From the NCBI GenBank assembly GCA_020051175.1, contig JAGVJJ010000048.1:1-64000 (forward strand): a stretch of DNA of 64,000 nt, read 5' to 3'. The notes under the pieces are model-generated. The model was given only the letters and a program-made list of their open reading frames with translations. It did not search any database and was not told the origin of the DNA. Source of the stretch: Bacteroidia bacterium (GTDB taxonomy: Bacteria; Bacteroidota; Bacteroidia; 2-12-FULL-35-15). The position numbers were made by a program, and so were the translations under genes. Positions 1-7,646 of the stretch are shown here, one piece after another (positions within the stretch are counted from its first letter, which is position 1; each line of letters opens with the position of its first letter).

Positions 1-395
1 ATCTGGTGAAAGATATTCTGAACATCCACAAAACGCCTGCTTTTAACATCAAACTCAACTTCCGCACGCATAAACTCTTCTACAAGAACAGGAATATCAA
101 ACTTATTGGAATTGTAACCTGCCAGGTCACAGTTTTTTAAAAATTCTGCCAGGCTTTTCGCTATCCCTTTAAATGTGGGCTCATTGGCAACATCTTTATC
201 ATAAATGCCATGTACCAATGATGACTGCAATGGAATAGGAATAGTGGGATTTATGCGTTTTGTTTTTATTTCTTTGGTACCATCCGGAGAAACTTTCAGG
301 ATGGATATTTCAACAATCCGGTCAGAAGCCACATTCACACCTGTTGTTTCCAAATCAAAAAAAGCAATTGGCCGGGTTAAATTCAGTTGAATCAT
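1..395 (-). CDS. DnaQ-family 3'-5' exonuclease, partial (C-terminus off the window)
   Basis: The ORF track lists only an antisense shadow here. Reading the minus strand from an ATG at 393-395 gives MIQLNLTRPIAFFDLETTG, then an open frame to the window edge (131 codons). FDLETTG is the ExoI motif of DEDD exonucleases, with Asp and Glu as metal ligands. YNSNKFDIPVL near residue 100 matches ExoII. The family acts on DNA or RNA 3' ends; a stand-alone protein of this kind could proofread, repair or turn over nucleic acid, and I cannot tell which substrate. The ExoIII motif and the C-terminus lie outside the window. Confidence 0.85.
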   Translation of the reverse strand, partial: MIQLNLTRPIAFFDLETTGVNVASDRIVEISILKVSPDGTKEIKTKRINPTIPIPLQSSLVHGIYDKDVANEPTFKGIAKSLAEFLKNCDLAGYNSNKFDIPVLVEEFMRAEVEFDVKSRRFVDVQNIFHQ

Positions 396-519
396 AATAA
401 AATTAATAGTTATATGGTGTTACTACCAGAACAATAATAAGGAATATTTATGGAAGAGCCAAAGGAATTAATGCAAATTCGTTAGTAAAATCAGGTGTAT
501 TACAATTTTTTAACCTATT

Positions 520-550
520 CTTGTACACCGAATCTGAGTTTTGATCTTTG
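520..550 (+). promoter_or_regulatory. Candidate Bacteroidota promoter for the 47-aa gene
   Basis: CTTG at 520-523 and GATCTTTG at 543-550 are 19 nt apart, close to the Bacteroidota pattern TTTG-N(17-23)-TAnnTTTG. The first base of the -7 box is G instead of T. The downstream ATG is at 569. Confidence 0.4.
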
Positions 551-568
551 TTAATAAAAAGAATACCG

Positions 569-712
569 ATGAAAAAGAATATTTTTAAGCTTTTAGCTAA
601 ATTCAATAAAATTGTATTGCCCAAATACTACAAAAGAGATTTGACCAAATTGAAGAAATGGGAAAAAGCCATAGTAGGCTATAAATATTGGGTAACCACT
701 CAAGCGCTTTAA
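569..712 (+). CDS. Small conserved-looking basic protein, 47 aa
   Basis: The ORF is too short for the supplied track: ATG at 569, TAA at 710-712. The protein starts MKKNIFKLLAKFNKIVLP and ends KYWVTTQAL. It is Lys-rich, aromatic near the C-terminus and has no signal peptide or membrane segment. From memory it resembles short Bacteroidota proteins that are often labelled SsrA-binding protein although they lack the SmpB fold; I cannot verify this. A promoter-like element precedes it, and it stands alone between an exonuclease and a T9SS cargo gene, both on the other strand. Function unknown. Confidence 0.7.
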   Translation: MKKNIFKLLAKFNKIVLPKYYKRDLTKLKKWEKAIVGYKYWVTTQAL

Positions 713-734
713 TAATACAGTTCGCACTTTCTCA

Positions 735-3700
735 CTATCTTACTAAAGTTACTATACCCTTTAATGACTTTTTATTTCCTCTGAAAGTCTTTAGTTCAAT
801 TTTCCACACGTAAACATCCCTCTGAACCATCGTATTTCCCTGTGCCTGATAGCTGCCGTCCCAACCTTTATCAAAGCTATTACTATGGAAAACCATATTG
901 CCCCAGCGGTCGAAAATAGTGAATTTATAACCCTCTGAACTGATGCCTATACCTTTTGGAATAAAAATATCGTTTATACCATCACTGTTTGGTGTAAAGG
1001 CATTAGGAATGTTTATAGCATATTCTTCTTCAACAGAGATATTTTTTGTGATTGTATCTGTACAACCATGAGTGGTGGTTACAACCAGTGTAACCGGATA
1101 ACTACCCGCTGCAGGGAATGCGAACTGCGGGTTTCGTAGCGTATCTGTAGAATCACCGGCTATCCAAAGCCATGAAAGAATGGTATCGTTCAATGTTAAA
1201 TCAGTAAATTGAATTTCAGGGTTTAACGTGGAAGCAACTTCCGGATCATATGTAAAATCAGCCTCTGGCAAAGGATAAACACTTACAATTGAATATGCTG
1301 TATCTGTGCAACCATTGGTGTCAGTAACGGTCAGACTGGTTGAATAAAAGCCATCCTGGTCATAGCAATTAAATGGTGCGAACAAAGCGGATGTCTGGTT
1401 ATTACCAAAGTCCCAAAAACATCCGGTAATATCAGCACCTGCAGAGTTCAGGTATGTAAGACAATATGGGACACACCCGGAAGCATTGAGCGGACTTATA
1501 ACTGCGGAGGGCAGCGGATTAACCAAAACAATAGCTGATGCGGTATCCTTGCAATTATTCATATCGATTCCTAACACTGTATAAACCGAAGTTGTTGATG
1601 GAGTCGCTAGCACAGTATCCCCTATTGCTACATTCAATCCGGACACAGGACTCCAGGTGTATGCGGCTGCTCCATTTGCAATAAGAGGCGCAACACCACC
1701 GGCACATATAGTGGCACCTGATACACTTACCACAGGCGATGAGTTTACAGTTACAGTTAAACCTGCTGATGAGGAACAGTTATTGGTATCAGTACCGGTT
1801 ACGGTATAAGGGCTTGTAGCCGCAGGAAAAGCCGATATTACCGCTCCCAGTGTGCTGCTTAATCCTGTAGCCGGACTCCAAACAAATGTAGAAGCGCCAG
1901 AAGCTGCTAAAATTGCGGTATCACCGACACATATAGCAGGCGAGTTTACCACAATCTGAGGCAATGGAGCAGCCATTACATTTATTGTTGCTATTGCCTG
2001 GCAGCCATTGGTATCAGTCACATTAACGGAATAGAGGCCAGCGAGTGCAGGTACTATACTATCAACCTGTGGGTTCTGAACGGACGAAGCAAATCCACCC
2101 GGTCCGCTCCACAAATAACTCGAACTTACTGAAACAGTAAGGTTAAGAGTATCACCCACACAAACGGGACTGTTGCTTCCAGCAACAGGTACTGGTAATG
2201 GGTTTACAACAGCCGTGACGGAATCCGTTCCGGTACAACCTGATGAACCTATTGCTGTAAGTGTATACGTCCCAGCCATTGCAGGTGAAGCTAAACCAAC
2301 AACCGGATTTTGCAATGTAGAGTTAAACCCTGAAGGTCCGTCCCAGTTCCAGCTTACACCAGCATCTGCAAATAATCTTAAAGTGTCACCCGCACAAACA
2401 GGGCTATTACCGGAAGCATTTATTAATAGCCCCGGAGTTACCAGTACAATTGCAGTATCGTTAGTAACACAGTTGTTGGCACCTGTTACGGTCACCACAT
2501 AACTGCCACTCATTACCAGTGAAGCATTTGCCAGTTGCGGATTTTGAGCAGAAGAACTGTATGAATTAGGTCCTGCCCAGGAATAACTGGTGCCACCAGA
2601 TACGCCAATTGTAATGGTTTGTGTCAAACATACTGTATCTCCGATAGCGTTTGCAACAGGCAATGGATTAACCGTTACATTTACTGTTGCTGTTGCTTCG
2701 CAGCCATTTATATCTGTAACTGTAACTGAATATAAACCTGCTGATGCAAGTGTTGCATTGCTGACAGAAGGGTTTTGAATGTTGGAACTAAAGCCACCGG
2801 GACCGATCCAGGAATAATTTGCTCCTGCCGATACTGTAAGGTTCAATGCATCGCCTTCACACACGGGGCTGTTGCTGCCTGAACTCACATTAGGAAGAGC
2901 ATAAACCAGGACGTTTGCCTGTGCCGTATCAGAACAACCTGCAGTTGTTCCAATAACACTGTAAATGGTGGTATCTGATGGAAAAGCGTAAACACTTGCA
3001 CCGTTTGTACTGCTCAGTCCTGAGGATGGGCTCCAGGAATAGAGACCCGCCCCTGAAGCGGTAAGCAGTATAGAGTCACCATTACACAAATTTCCTGAAT
3101 TAACACTAACCACTGGTGTTGTAGCAATAGTAACTACAGATGTTGCCGTATCCGAGCAGCCATTGCTTGTACCGGTTACAGTATAGGTTGTAGTTGATAG
3201 TGGGTTGGCGGTTACGCTTGCACCAGTTGTGCTGCTCAACCCCGTTGAATTAGCCCAACTGTACGTGCTGGCTCCGGTTGCTGTAAGCGTTGCCAGGCTA
3301 CCGGAACAAACAGCTGCGTTATTTACATTTACTGATAGAGCTGGCACTACTGTTACATTGGAATGAGCAGTATCGGTACATCCGGCTGTTGTCCCTGTAA
3401 CGGTATATGTTGTTGGGTTTACAGGTACAGCAATTGCTGTATTTGTACCGGTTGAAGTTGCCCCACTCGTCCAGGTATAAGACGTAGCTCCAGAGGCAAT
3501 AAGATTGGCTGTATCTCCAATACAGATAGTTGGCGAGTTTACAGTCACAGCAGGTTTCGGATTAACCGTTACTGTTGAAACAGCAGTGGTTATACAGGAT
3601 CCACTAGTTCCTGTTACAGTATATGTTGTTGTACTTAACGGTACAGCATTTGCTGTATTAACTCCCGTTGAAGTAGCACCAGCCGACCATGTATAAGATG

Positions 3701-5327
3701 TAGCCCCGGAAGCAACTAAGTTAGCCGTATCTCCTGCACAGGTTGTTGGCGAGTTTACAGAAACAGTTGTGAGAGCTGTGATATGAATTGTATCGCTTGT
3801 GGAGCCACAACTATTTGTAACCTTTACATAATATGTTCCTGCAGCTAACACTGTTTTGGTTTGAGTTGTAGTTGCGTCTTGCCATAAATATGCTGTGTAC
3901 CCGACTCCGGCATCAAGAACAATAGAAGCTCCGTTACATAATGATGTGTCGTTGCCTAATGTAAAAACAGGTGGCCCTTTAATCACAGTAATATTAATTA
4001 ATGTATCAATAACCGAACCCGCATATATAATTGCTGAAACGGTATATGTTCCAATGCTTGTAAAAATATGCCACGGATAAAGAAGTTTAGATGTATTGGA
4101 TATTCCGGATGAGGGATCATTAAAATTCCACAGTACAGAATCAATTGCAGAAGTGTCCGAAAGTGAAAAATAGGTAGAATCTCCAAAACAAGTATCAACA
4201 TGAGCAATTGAAGGAGAAGTAAAGGATGAGGGTATAAAATAATCAGGCAATCCAAGCTGGCATATTTTTCCTGAAAGACTTACTGCATTGTCAACATACC
4301 CGCACGCGCCCCCCAATGCATTGGGGTTGTTGATGCAGCCTATAGCTCCTCCATTAAACCTGGCTACATATATCTTTCCATCCGGTCCAGTTTGAATAGC
4401 CCCGATTTCTGCTGCCGTAGATGTGCCTATTAAAGTACCAGAAGCAATAATAGCTGCAGAAGTACCAAGTGTCATATCATACTGAAAAATCCTTAAGTCA
4501 ACTTCAGCATCAACATACAACCGCGTACCATCCGGTGAAAATTCAACACCATAAGTATATAATGTTGAAAAAGGTGGACTGAAAGAAAAATCCGAAGTTA
4601 CAATTCCTGTTGCAGGATTAAAATTTAACACATCCACTATTCCCATGCCCCAATTTGCCTGTACCAATTTTTTTCCATCAGGAGAGGGCTTCAGATGACC
4701 ATATCCTGCTGAAGTATTAACAGTACCAGCGTTACTAGTAACGGGTGTAGTATTAACTCCTGCACTGGTAACAGAATAAGCAAGAAATGTATTTGTTGTA
4801 TATTCATGTGATATTACCCAAATACCATTGGACTTTGCTACTGCAGTAATTTTTTCAGTTACTTTGGGGGCAAGTTGTACATTTTTTGTAGGGGTAACAT
4901 CTCCTAAGCCCCCGGCCAGTGACATATCTACTTCAGAATATCTAAGTCCATTTACACCTCCCACGGCATCCGCAGTAAATATATAATAGATACTAGTACT
5001 ACCGGGCTTAGGAACAATAATAGCAGATTGAGTTGAAGAAAATTGTCCTAACAAACCGGTACCATTTGGCATGGGAGAATGTTGGTTGTTCCAGACGGTC
5101 GTACCATCAGTATAAAATCGAAGCACACCTGCAGATGTAGATACAGTCGCACACCCTTCGGTAGTTTCCAAAGCCCCATTTGTAAGGGGCACAGGTGCCC
5201 CGCCATTAAAATCAAGCCCTGCCTTATTACCAAAATACCAAATATTGCCTTCTCCTTGTGCATAAGCTCTATCCGAACAGATACAAAAAATCACAAGCAC
5301 TAAAGAAAATACCCATTTAATCTTCAT
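735..5327 (-). CDS. Giant T9SS type B cargo: beta-propeller-like, PKD and Ig-like repeats
   Basis: 1530 aa with a Sec signal peptide ending AYAQG (about residue 24). Residues about 25-380 look like a WD40/propeller-type region (IWYFGNKAGLDFNGG, SPDGKKL, SPDGTRLY). A PKD-like module follows (about 385-450), then about ten Ig-like modules of 70-85 aa, each starting with a CxGD motif such as CIGDTANLIASGA and ending near YTVTGT or YSVTVTD. Two further PKD domains sit at about 1285-1445. The last 85 residues (NAFTPNSDGINDIFIP, FDRWGNMVF, GWDG) are a gliding-type (type B) T9SS sorting domain. It is expected to be exported by Sec and T9SS and displayed or released at the cell surface, perhaps as an adhesin. 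The Ig modules are similar enough at DNA level to recombine or mis-assemble. Confidence 0.9.
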   Translation of the reverse strand: MKIKWVFSLVLVIFCICSDRAYAQGEGNIWYFGNKAGLDFNGGAPVPLTNGALETTEGCATVSTSAGVLRFYTDGTTVWNNQHSPMPNGTGLLGQFSSTQSAIIVPKPGSTSIYYIFTADAVGGVNGLRYSEVDMSLAGGLGDVTPTKNVQLAPKVTEKITAVAKSNGIWVISHEYTTNTFLAYSVTSAGVNTTPVTSNAGTVNTSAGYGHLKPSPDGKKLVQANWGMGIVDVLNFNPATGIVTSDFSFSPPFSTLYTYGVEFSPDGTRLYVDAEVDLRIFQYDMTLGTSAAIIASGTLIGTSTAAEIGAIQTGPDGKIYVARFNGGAIGCINNPNALGGACGYVDNAVSLSGKICQLGLPDYFIPSSFTSPSIAHVDTCFGDSTYFSLSDTSAIDSVLWNFNDPSSGISNTSKLLYPWHIFTSIGTYTVSAIIYAGSVIDTLINITVIKGPPVFTLGNDTSLCNGASIVLDAGVGYTAYLWQDATTTQTKTVLAAGTYYVKVTNSCGSTSDTIHITALTTVSVNSPTTCAGDTANLVASGATSYTWSAGATSTGVNTANAVPLSTTTYTVTGTSGSCITTAVSTVTVNPKPAVTVNSPTICIGDTANLIASGATSYTWTSGATSTGTNTAIAVPVNPTTYTVTGTTAGCTDTAHSNVTVVPALSVNVNNAAVCSGSLATLTATGASTYSWANSTGLSSTTGASVTANPLSTTTYTVTGTSNGCSDTATSVVTIATTPVVSVNSGNLCNGDSILLTASGAGLYSWSPSSGLSSTNGASVYAFPSDTTIYSVIGTTAGCSDTAQANVLVYALPNVSSGSNSPVCEGDALNLTVSAGANYSWIGPGGFSSNIQNPSVSNATLASAGLYSVTVTDINGCEATATVNVTVNPLPVANAIGDTVCLTQTITIGVSGGTSYSWAGPNSYSSSAQNPQLANASLVMSGSYVVTVTGANNCVTNDTAIVLVTPGLLINASGNSPVCAGDTLRLFADAGVSWNWDGPSGFNSTLQNPVVGLASPAMAGTYTLTAIGSSGCTGTDSVTAVVNPLPVPVAGSNSPVCVGDTLNLTVSVSSSYLWSGPGGFASSVQNPQVDSIVPALAGLYSVNVTDTNGCQAIATINVMAAPLPQIVVNSPAICVGDTAILAASGASTFVWSPATGLSSTLGAVISAFPAATSPYTVTGTDTNNCSSSAGLTVTVNSSPVVSVSGATICAGGVAPLIANGAAAYTWSPVSGLNVAIGDTVLATPSTTSVYTVLGIDMNNCKDTASAIVLVNPLPSAVISPLNASGCVPYCLTYLNSAGADITGCFWDFGNNQTSALFAPFNCYDQDGFYSTSLTVTDTNGCTDTAYSIVSVYPLPEADFTYDPEVASTLNPEIQFTDLTLNDTILSWLWIAGDSTDTLRNPQFAFPAAGSYPVTLVVTTTHGCTDTITKNISVEEEYAINIPNAFTPNSDGINDIFIPKGIGISSEGYKFTIFDRWGNMVFHSNSFDKGWDGSYQAQGNTMVQRDVYVWKIELKTFRGNKKSLKGIVTLVR

Positions 5328-5338
5328 AACTAATTATA

Positions 5339-5374
5339 CAAAAGCTACTGAACATTTCCGATATTATAATCAAA
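5339..5374 (-). promoter_or_regulatory. Candidate promoter of the giant T9SS cargo gene
   Basis: On the minus strand TTTG (5371-5374) is followed after about 23 nt by TAGCTTTTG (5339-5347). This is a -7-like box with one extra base, 12 nt before the ATG. Confidence 0.4.
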
Positions 5375-5515
5375 CAGTTTTGGTCGCATTCTTTCAGCCT
5401 TTAGCCGAGATGAAAAGTATTAAAACAAACCTGAAAAGACAAAAAGACTATTGCAAATTCTTTGAAAAGTACAAATTACAAAAAAAATATAATCAATTAA
5501 CAATCAGCTATATAT

Positions 5516-5547
5516 TTTGCTTACATATATGTTTTAAATTATATTTG
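5516..5547 (+). promoter_or_regulatory. Bacteroidota consensus promoter of the 376-aa T9SS cargo
   Basis: TTTG (5516-5519), 20 nt, then TATATTTG (5540-5547): both boxes and the spacing match the Bacteroidota primary sigma consensus. The ATG is at 5562, so the leader would be very short. Confidence 0.7.
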
Positions 5548-5561
5548 ATAAAAAACATACA

Positions 5562-6692
5562 ATGAAAAAATTATTACTTATTACAATTGCAGCCTTATTC
5601 TGCCTTACCGCAATCTCACAAACCTACCCTACTTTCGGTCCTGAAAAACCAGTTACAATCTCCGGGCTTACCTTCGATGCCATGGAACCATTTCTATCTG
5701 CAGATGGAAACTATATGTTTTTTAATTCCCTGAATGATGGAGTAAATACAAGTTTGTATTATGCATCACGCGTAAATGATACCACATTTACCCTTGTTGC
5801 ACAAGTAAATGGGGTGAATTATCCTGCCCCTCACCTTGATGCCGTTGCGTCTATGGATTCACTCAATAATTTTTATTGGGTAACTACACGCAATTATCCG
5901 AACACAATGGACAATTTTTGTCATGGCGCTTTTAACGCGGGAAATGTAACCGATACAGGACGTGTACATGGTAATTTTTACATCTATTCACCCGGCTGGT
6001 TAATTATGGATGCAACAATAAACCATGGTGGAAATCTGCTTTATTATTGCAACGCTTATTTCAATAACTGCAATATTCCTTGCTGGTCAACTATGGGAAT
6101 AGCAGTCAAAATAACCGACACCACATTTGCAAAACTGCCTTCGTCCGATACCAACCTACAGCTCGTAAACGATACCAATTACATCAATTACGCCCCGGCT
6201 ATTACGAAAGATGAACTGGAACTTTATTTTACAAGGGTTTTAAGAAGCAATCCTTCTCAAAGCGAAATATGTGTAGCCGTGAGAAGCAATGCTTCCGCTA
6301 ATTTCAGTGCACCATCCGTTATCTATGCATCGGCACTTATTCCCGAAGGACCAACTTTAACAGCCGACAAAACAAAAATGTATTATCATAAAAAAGATGG
6401 TGCTTTGTATAAATTGTTTCTGCGTTACAGGACTACAATAACCAATATAGAAGAAACAGAAAATGAAATTGTTGCTGTTTGTCCCAACCCATCCAATAAT
6501 ATAATTACAATAACCCCTGCACTAAAAAACGAAGATTTTTTTGTTGACATTTATTCATTACAAGGTCAAAAACTGCTTACTTCACAAAAAACAACAGTTA
6601 TTGATATTTCGACTCTTGCTCCGGGAGTGTATACTGTAGTGGTAAAACAGAAAAACAAACACTGGAAAAATAAAATTGTTAAGTACCAATAA
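5562..6692 (+). CDS. T9SS type A cargo with propeller-like repeats
   Basis: 376 aa. The signal peptide ends near AISQ (residue 20). The body contains PD40-like strands (FLSADGNYMFFNSLNDG, ITKDELELYFTRVLR, LTADKTKMYYHKKDG) that suggest a beta-propeller. The C-terminal ~75 residues begin CPNPSNNIITI and end GVYTVVVKQKNKHWKNKIVKY, the pattern of the type A sorting domain (Por_Secre_tail). It is therefore expected at the cell surface or in the medium. No catalytic motif is visible. A strong promoter lies just upstream, and a small secreted protein gene follows in the same direction. Confidence 0.88.
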   Translation: MKKLLLITIAALFCLTAISQTYPTFGPEKPVTISGLTFDAMEPFLSADGNYMFFNSLNDGVNTSLYYASRVNDTTFTLVAQVNGVNYPAPHLDAVASMDSLNNFYWVTTRNYPNTMDNFCHGAFNAGNVTDTGRVHGNFYIYSPGWLIMDATINHGGNLLYYCNAYFNNCNIPCWSTMGIAVKITDTTFAKLPSSDTNLQLVNDTNYINYAPAITKDELELYFTRVLRSNPSQSEICVAVRSNASANFSAPSVIYASALIPEGPTLTADKTKMYYHKKDGALYKLFLRYRTTITNIEETENEIVAVCPNPSNNIITITPALKNEDFFVDIYSLQGQKLLTSQKTTVIDISTLAPGVYTVVVKQKNKHWKNKIVKYQ

Positions 6693-6716
6693 ACAGATTA
6701 ACAGACGAAACAAAAA

Positions 6717-7049
6717 GTGGGTTATAAGATAACACCTCGAACTATAATCACTGTAGTTATTGTACTGCTTGGGTTTCAACTGCATGCACAAAACAAATCA
6801 CAATCCAAAGACTTAAAAACTACGGTGGTATATACTATTAACGATAAAAATGTAAGTATTAAAGAGTTTGGTAAATTTCTTGGAAGCCTGAAAGAAATTA
6901 AAGATACCTGGTTTTGTGCTGAAACAAATTATGGCGGCATTACGGGCTATGATGCAAAAGATAAGCTGGGGAAAATATATGAATACAGGGCCAAATCAGA
7001 CCAAAGCGGCAGTACAAATTCTATTAAGAAAAAGACAACACAATATTGA
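6717..7049 (+). CDS. Small exported protein of unknown function
   Basis: 110 aa from a GTG start. There is no in-frame ATG upstream, and the GTG is needed to include the hydrophobic segment TIITVVIVLLGFQLHAQ, a likely signal peptide cleaved after HAQ. The mature part is short, charged and has one Cys. It follows the 376-aa cargo by 24 nt and may share its transcript. I do not recognise the family. Less certain than its neighbours because of the GTG start and the lack of motifs. Confidence 0.55.
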   Translation: MGYKITPRTIITVVIVLLGFQLHAQNKSQSKDLKTTVVYTINDKNVSIKEFGKFLGSLKEIKDTWFCAETNYGGITGYDAKDKLGKIYEYRAKSDQSGSTNSIKKKTTQY

Positions 7050-7086
7050 CTTTTTAAATACCTGATTTTCAATAAAATAACCAACA

Positions 7087-7137
7087 GATACTATGCAAGC
7101 ATAAATATTTTCATTAATACTATGCTTGCATAGTATT
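7087..7137 (+). promoter_or_regulatory. Twin palindromic operator of the MarR/beta-oxidation operon
   Basis: Site 2 (7116-7137) is a perfect 10+10 bp inverted repeat, AATACTATGC-TT-GCATAGTATT. Site 1 (7087-7103) repeats ATACTATGC-AA-GCATA with a shorter right arm. They are about 29 bp apart centre to centre. Site 2 ends 6 bp before the -7 box of marR. This is the usual arrangement for an autoregulated MarR repressor, with a fatty acid or acyl-CoA as a plausible ligand (inference). Confidence 0.75.
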
Positions 7138-7143
7138 TTTTTG

Positions 7144-7151
7144 TAACTTTG
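7144..7151 (+). promoter_or_regulatory. -7 box of the marR-fad operon (nearly leaderless)
   Basis: TAACTTTG matches TAnnTTTG exactly. Only 7 nt separate it from the ATG at 7159, so the transcript should start at or very near the start codon. A possible -33 TTG (7126-7128) lies inside operator site 2. Confidence 0.6.
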
Positions 7152-7158
7152 TATCGTC

Positions 7159-7626
7159 ATGGAAAAAATAGCAGAAAAAAAACACGCTGAAACAATCGAC
7201 TCGAAGCTGAAGAACGGCTGGCAAATCGTTTCCCGGATGTACAACGCAGAGGCCATGAAATATGGCGGCTCTATTGCAATCGGACATTTTCTTCTGAACA
7301 TCGACAGCAAAGAGGGTTCTTACGCATCTGATATTGCACCCAAATTGGGAATGGAAACGACTTCGCTTTCAAGAATCATTCAAACACTTGAAAAAGAAGG
7401 GCTGATAATAAAAAAAGCGGACACTTCAGATAAACGAAAAGTTAAACTTTTGTTAACTGAAAAAGGAAAAGAAAATAAAGAGCTGGCTAAAAATATTGTT
7501 CGTAAATTTAACAGCTTAGTGATAGAGAAAATAGGCACAGAAAGAATTGAAGAGTTCTTTAAAACAATTGATGAAATAACACAACTTGCCGAACAACAAC
7601 ATAAACTTCTGAAATCAGCATACTAA
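7159..7626 (+). CDS. MarR-family transcriptional regulator
   Basis: 155 aa, the usual MarR length. The central winged helix-turn-helix reads SDIAPKLGMETTSLSRIIQTLEKEGLI followed by the wing KADTSDKRKVKLLLTEKG. Helical termini provide the dimer interface. It is the first gene of the beta-oxidation cluster, 20 nt before the fadN-like gene, and has a strong palindrome over its own promoter. It therefore probably represses itself and the downstream fatty-acid genes and is relieved by a lipid-derived ligand (inference from family and context). Confidence 0.92.
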   Translation: MEKIAEKKHAETIDSKLKNGWQIVSRMYNAEAMKYGGSIAIGHFLLNIDSKEGSYASDIAPKLGMETTSLSRIIQTLEKEGLIIKKADTSDKRKVKLLLTEKGKENKELAKNIVRKFNSLVIEKIGTERIEEFFKTIDEITQLAEQQHKLLKSAY

Positions 7627-7646
7627 ACAATTTTAAACCAAACCAT

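Noticed and set aside
205-390. 61-aa plus-strand ORF
   Set aside because: Shadow of the minus-strand exonuclease, which carries the FDLETTG motif in the other strand.
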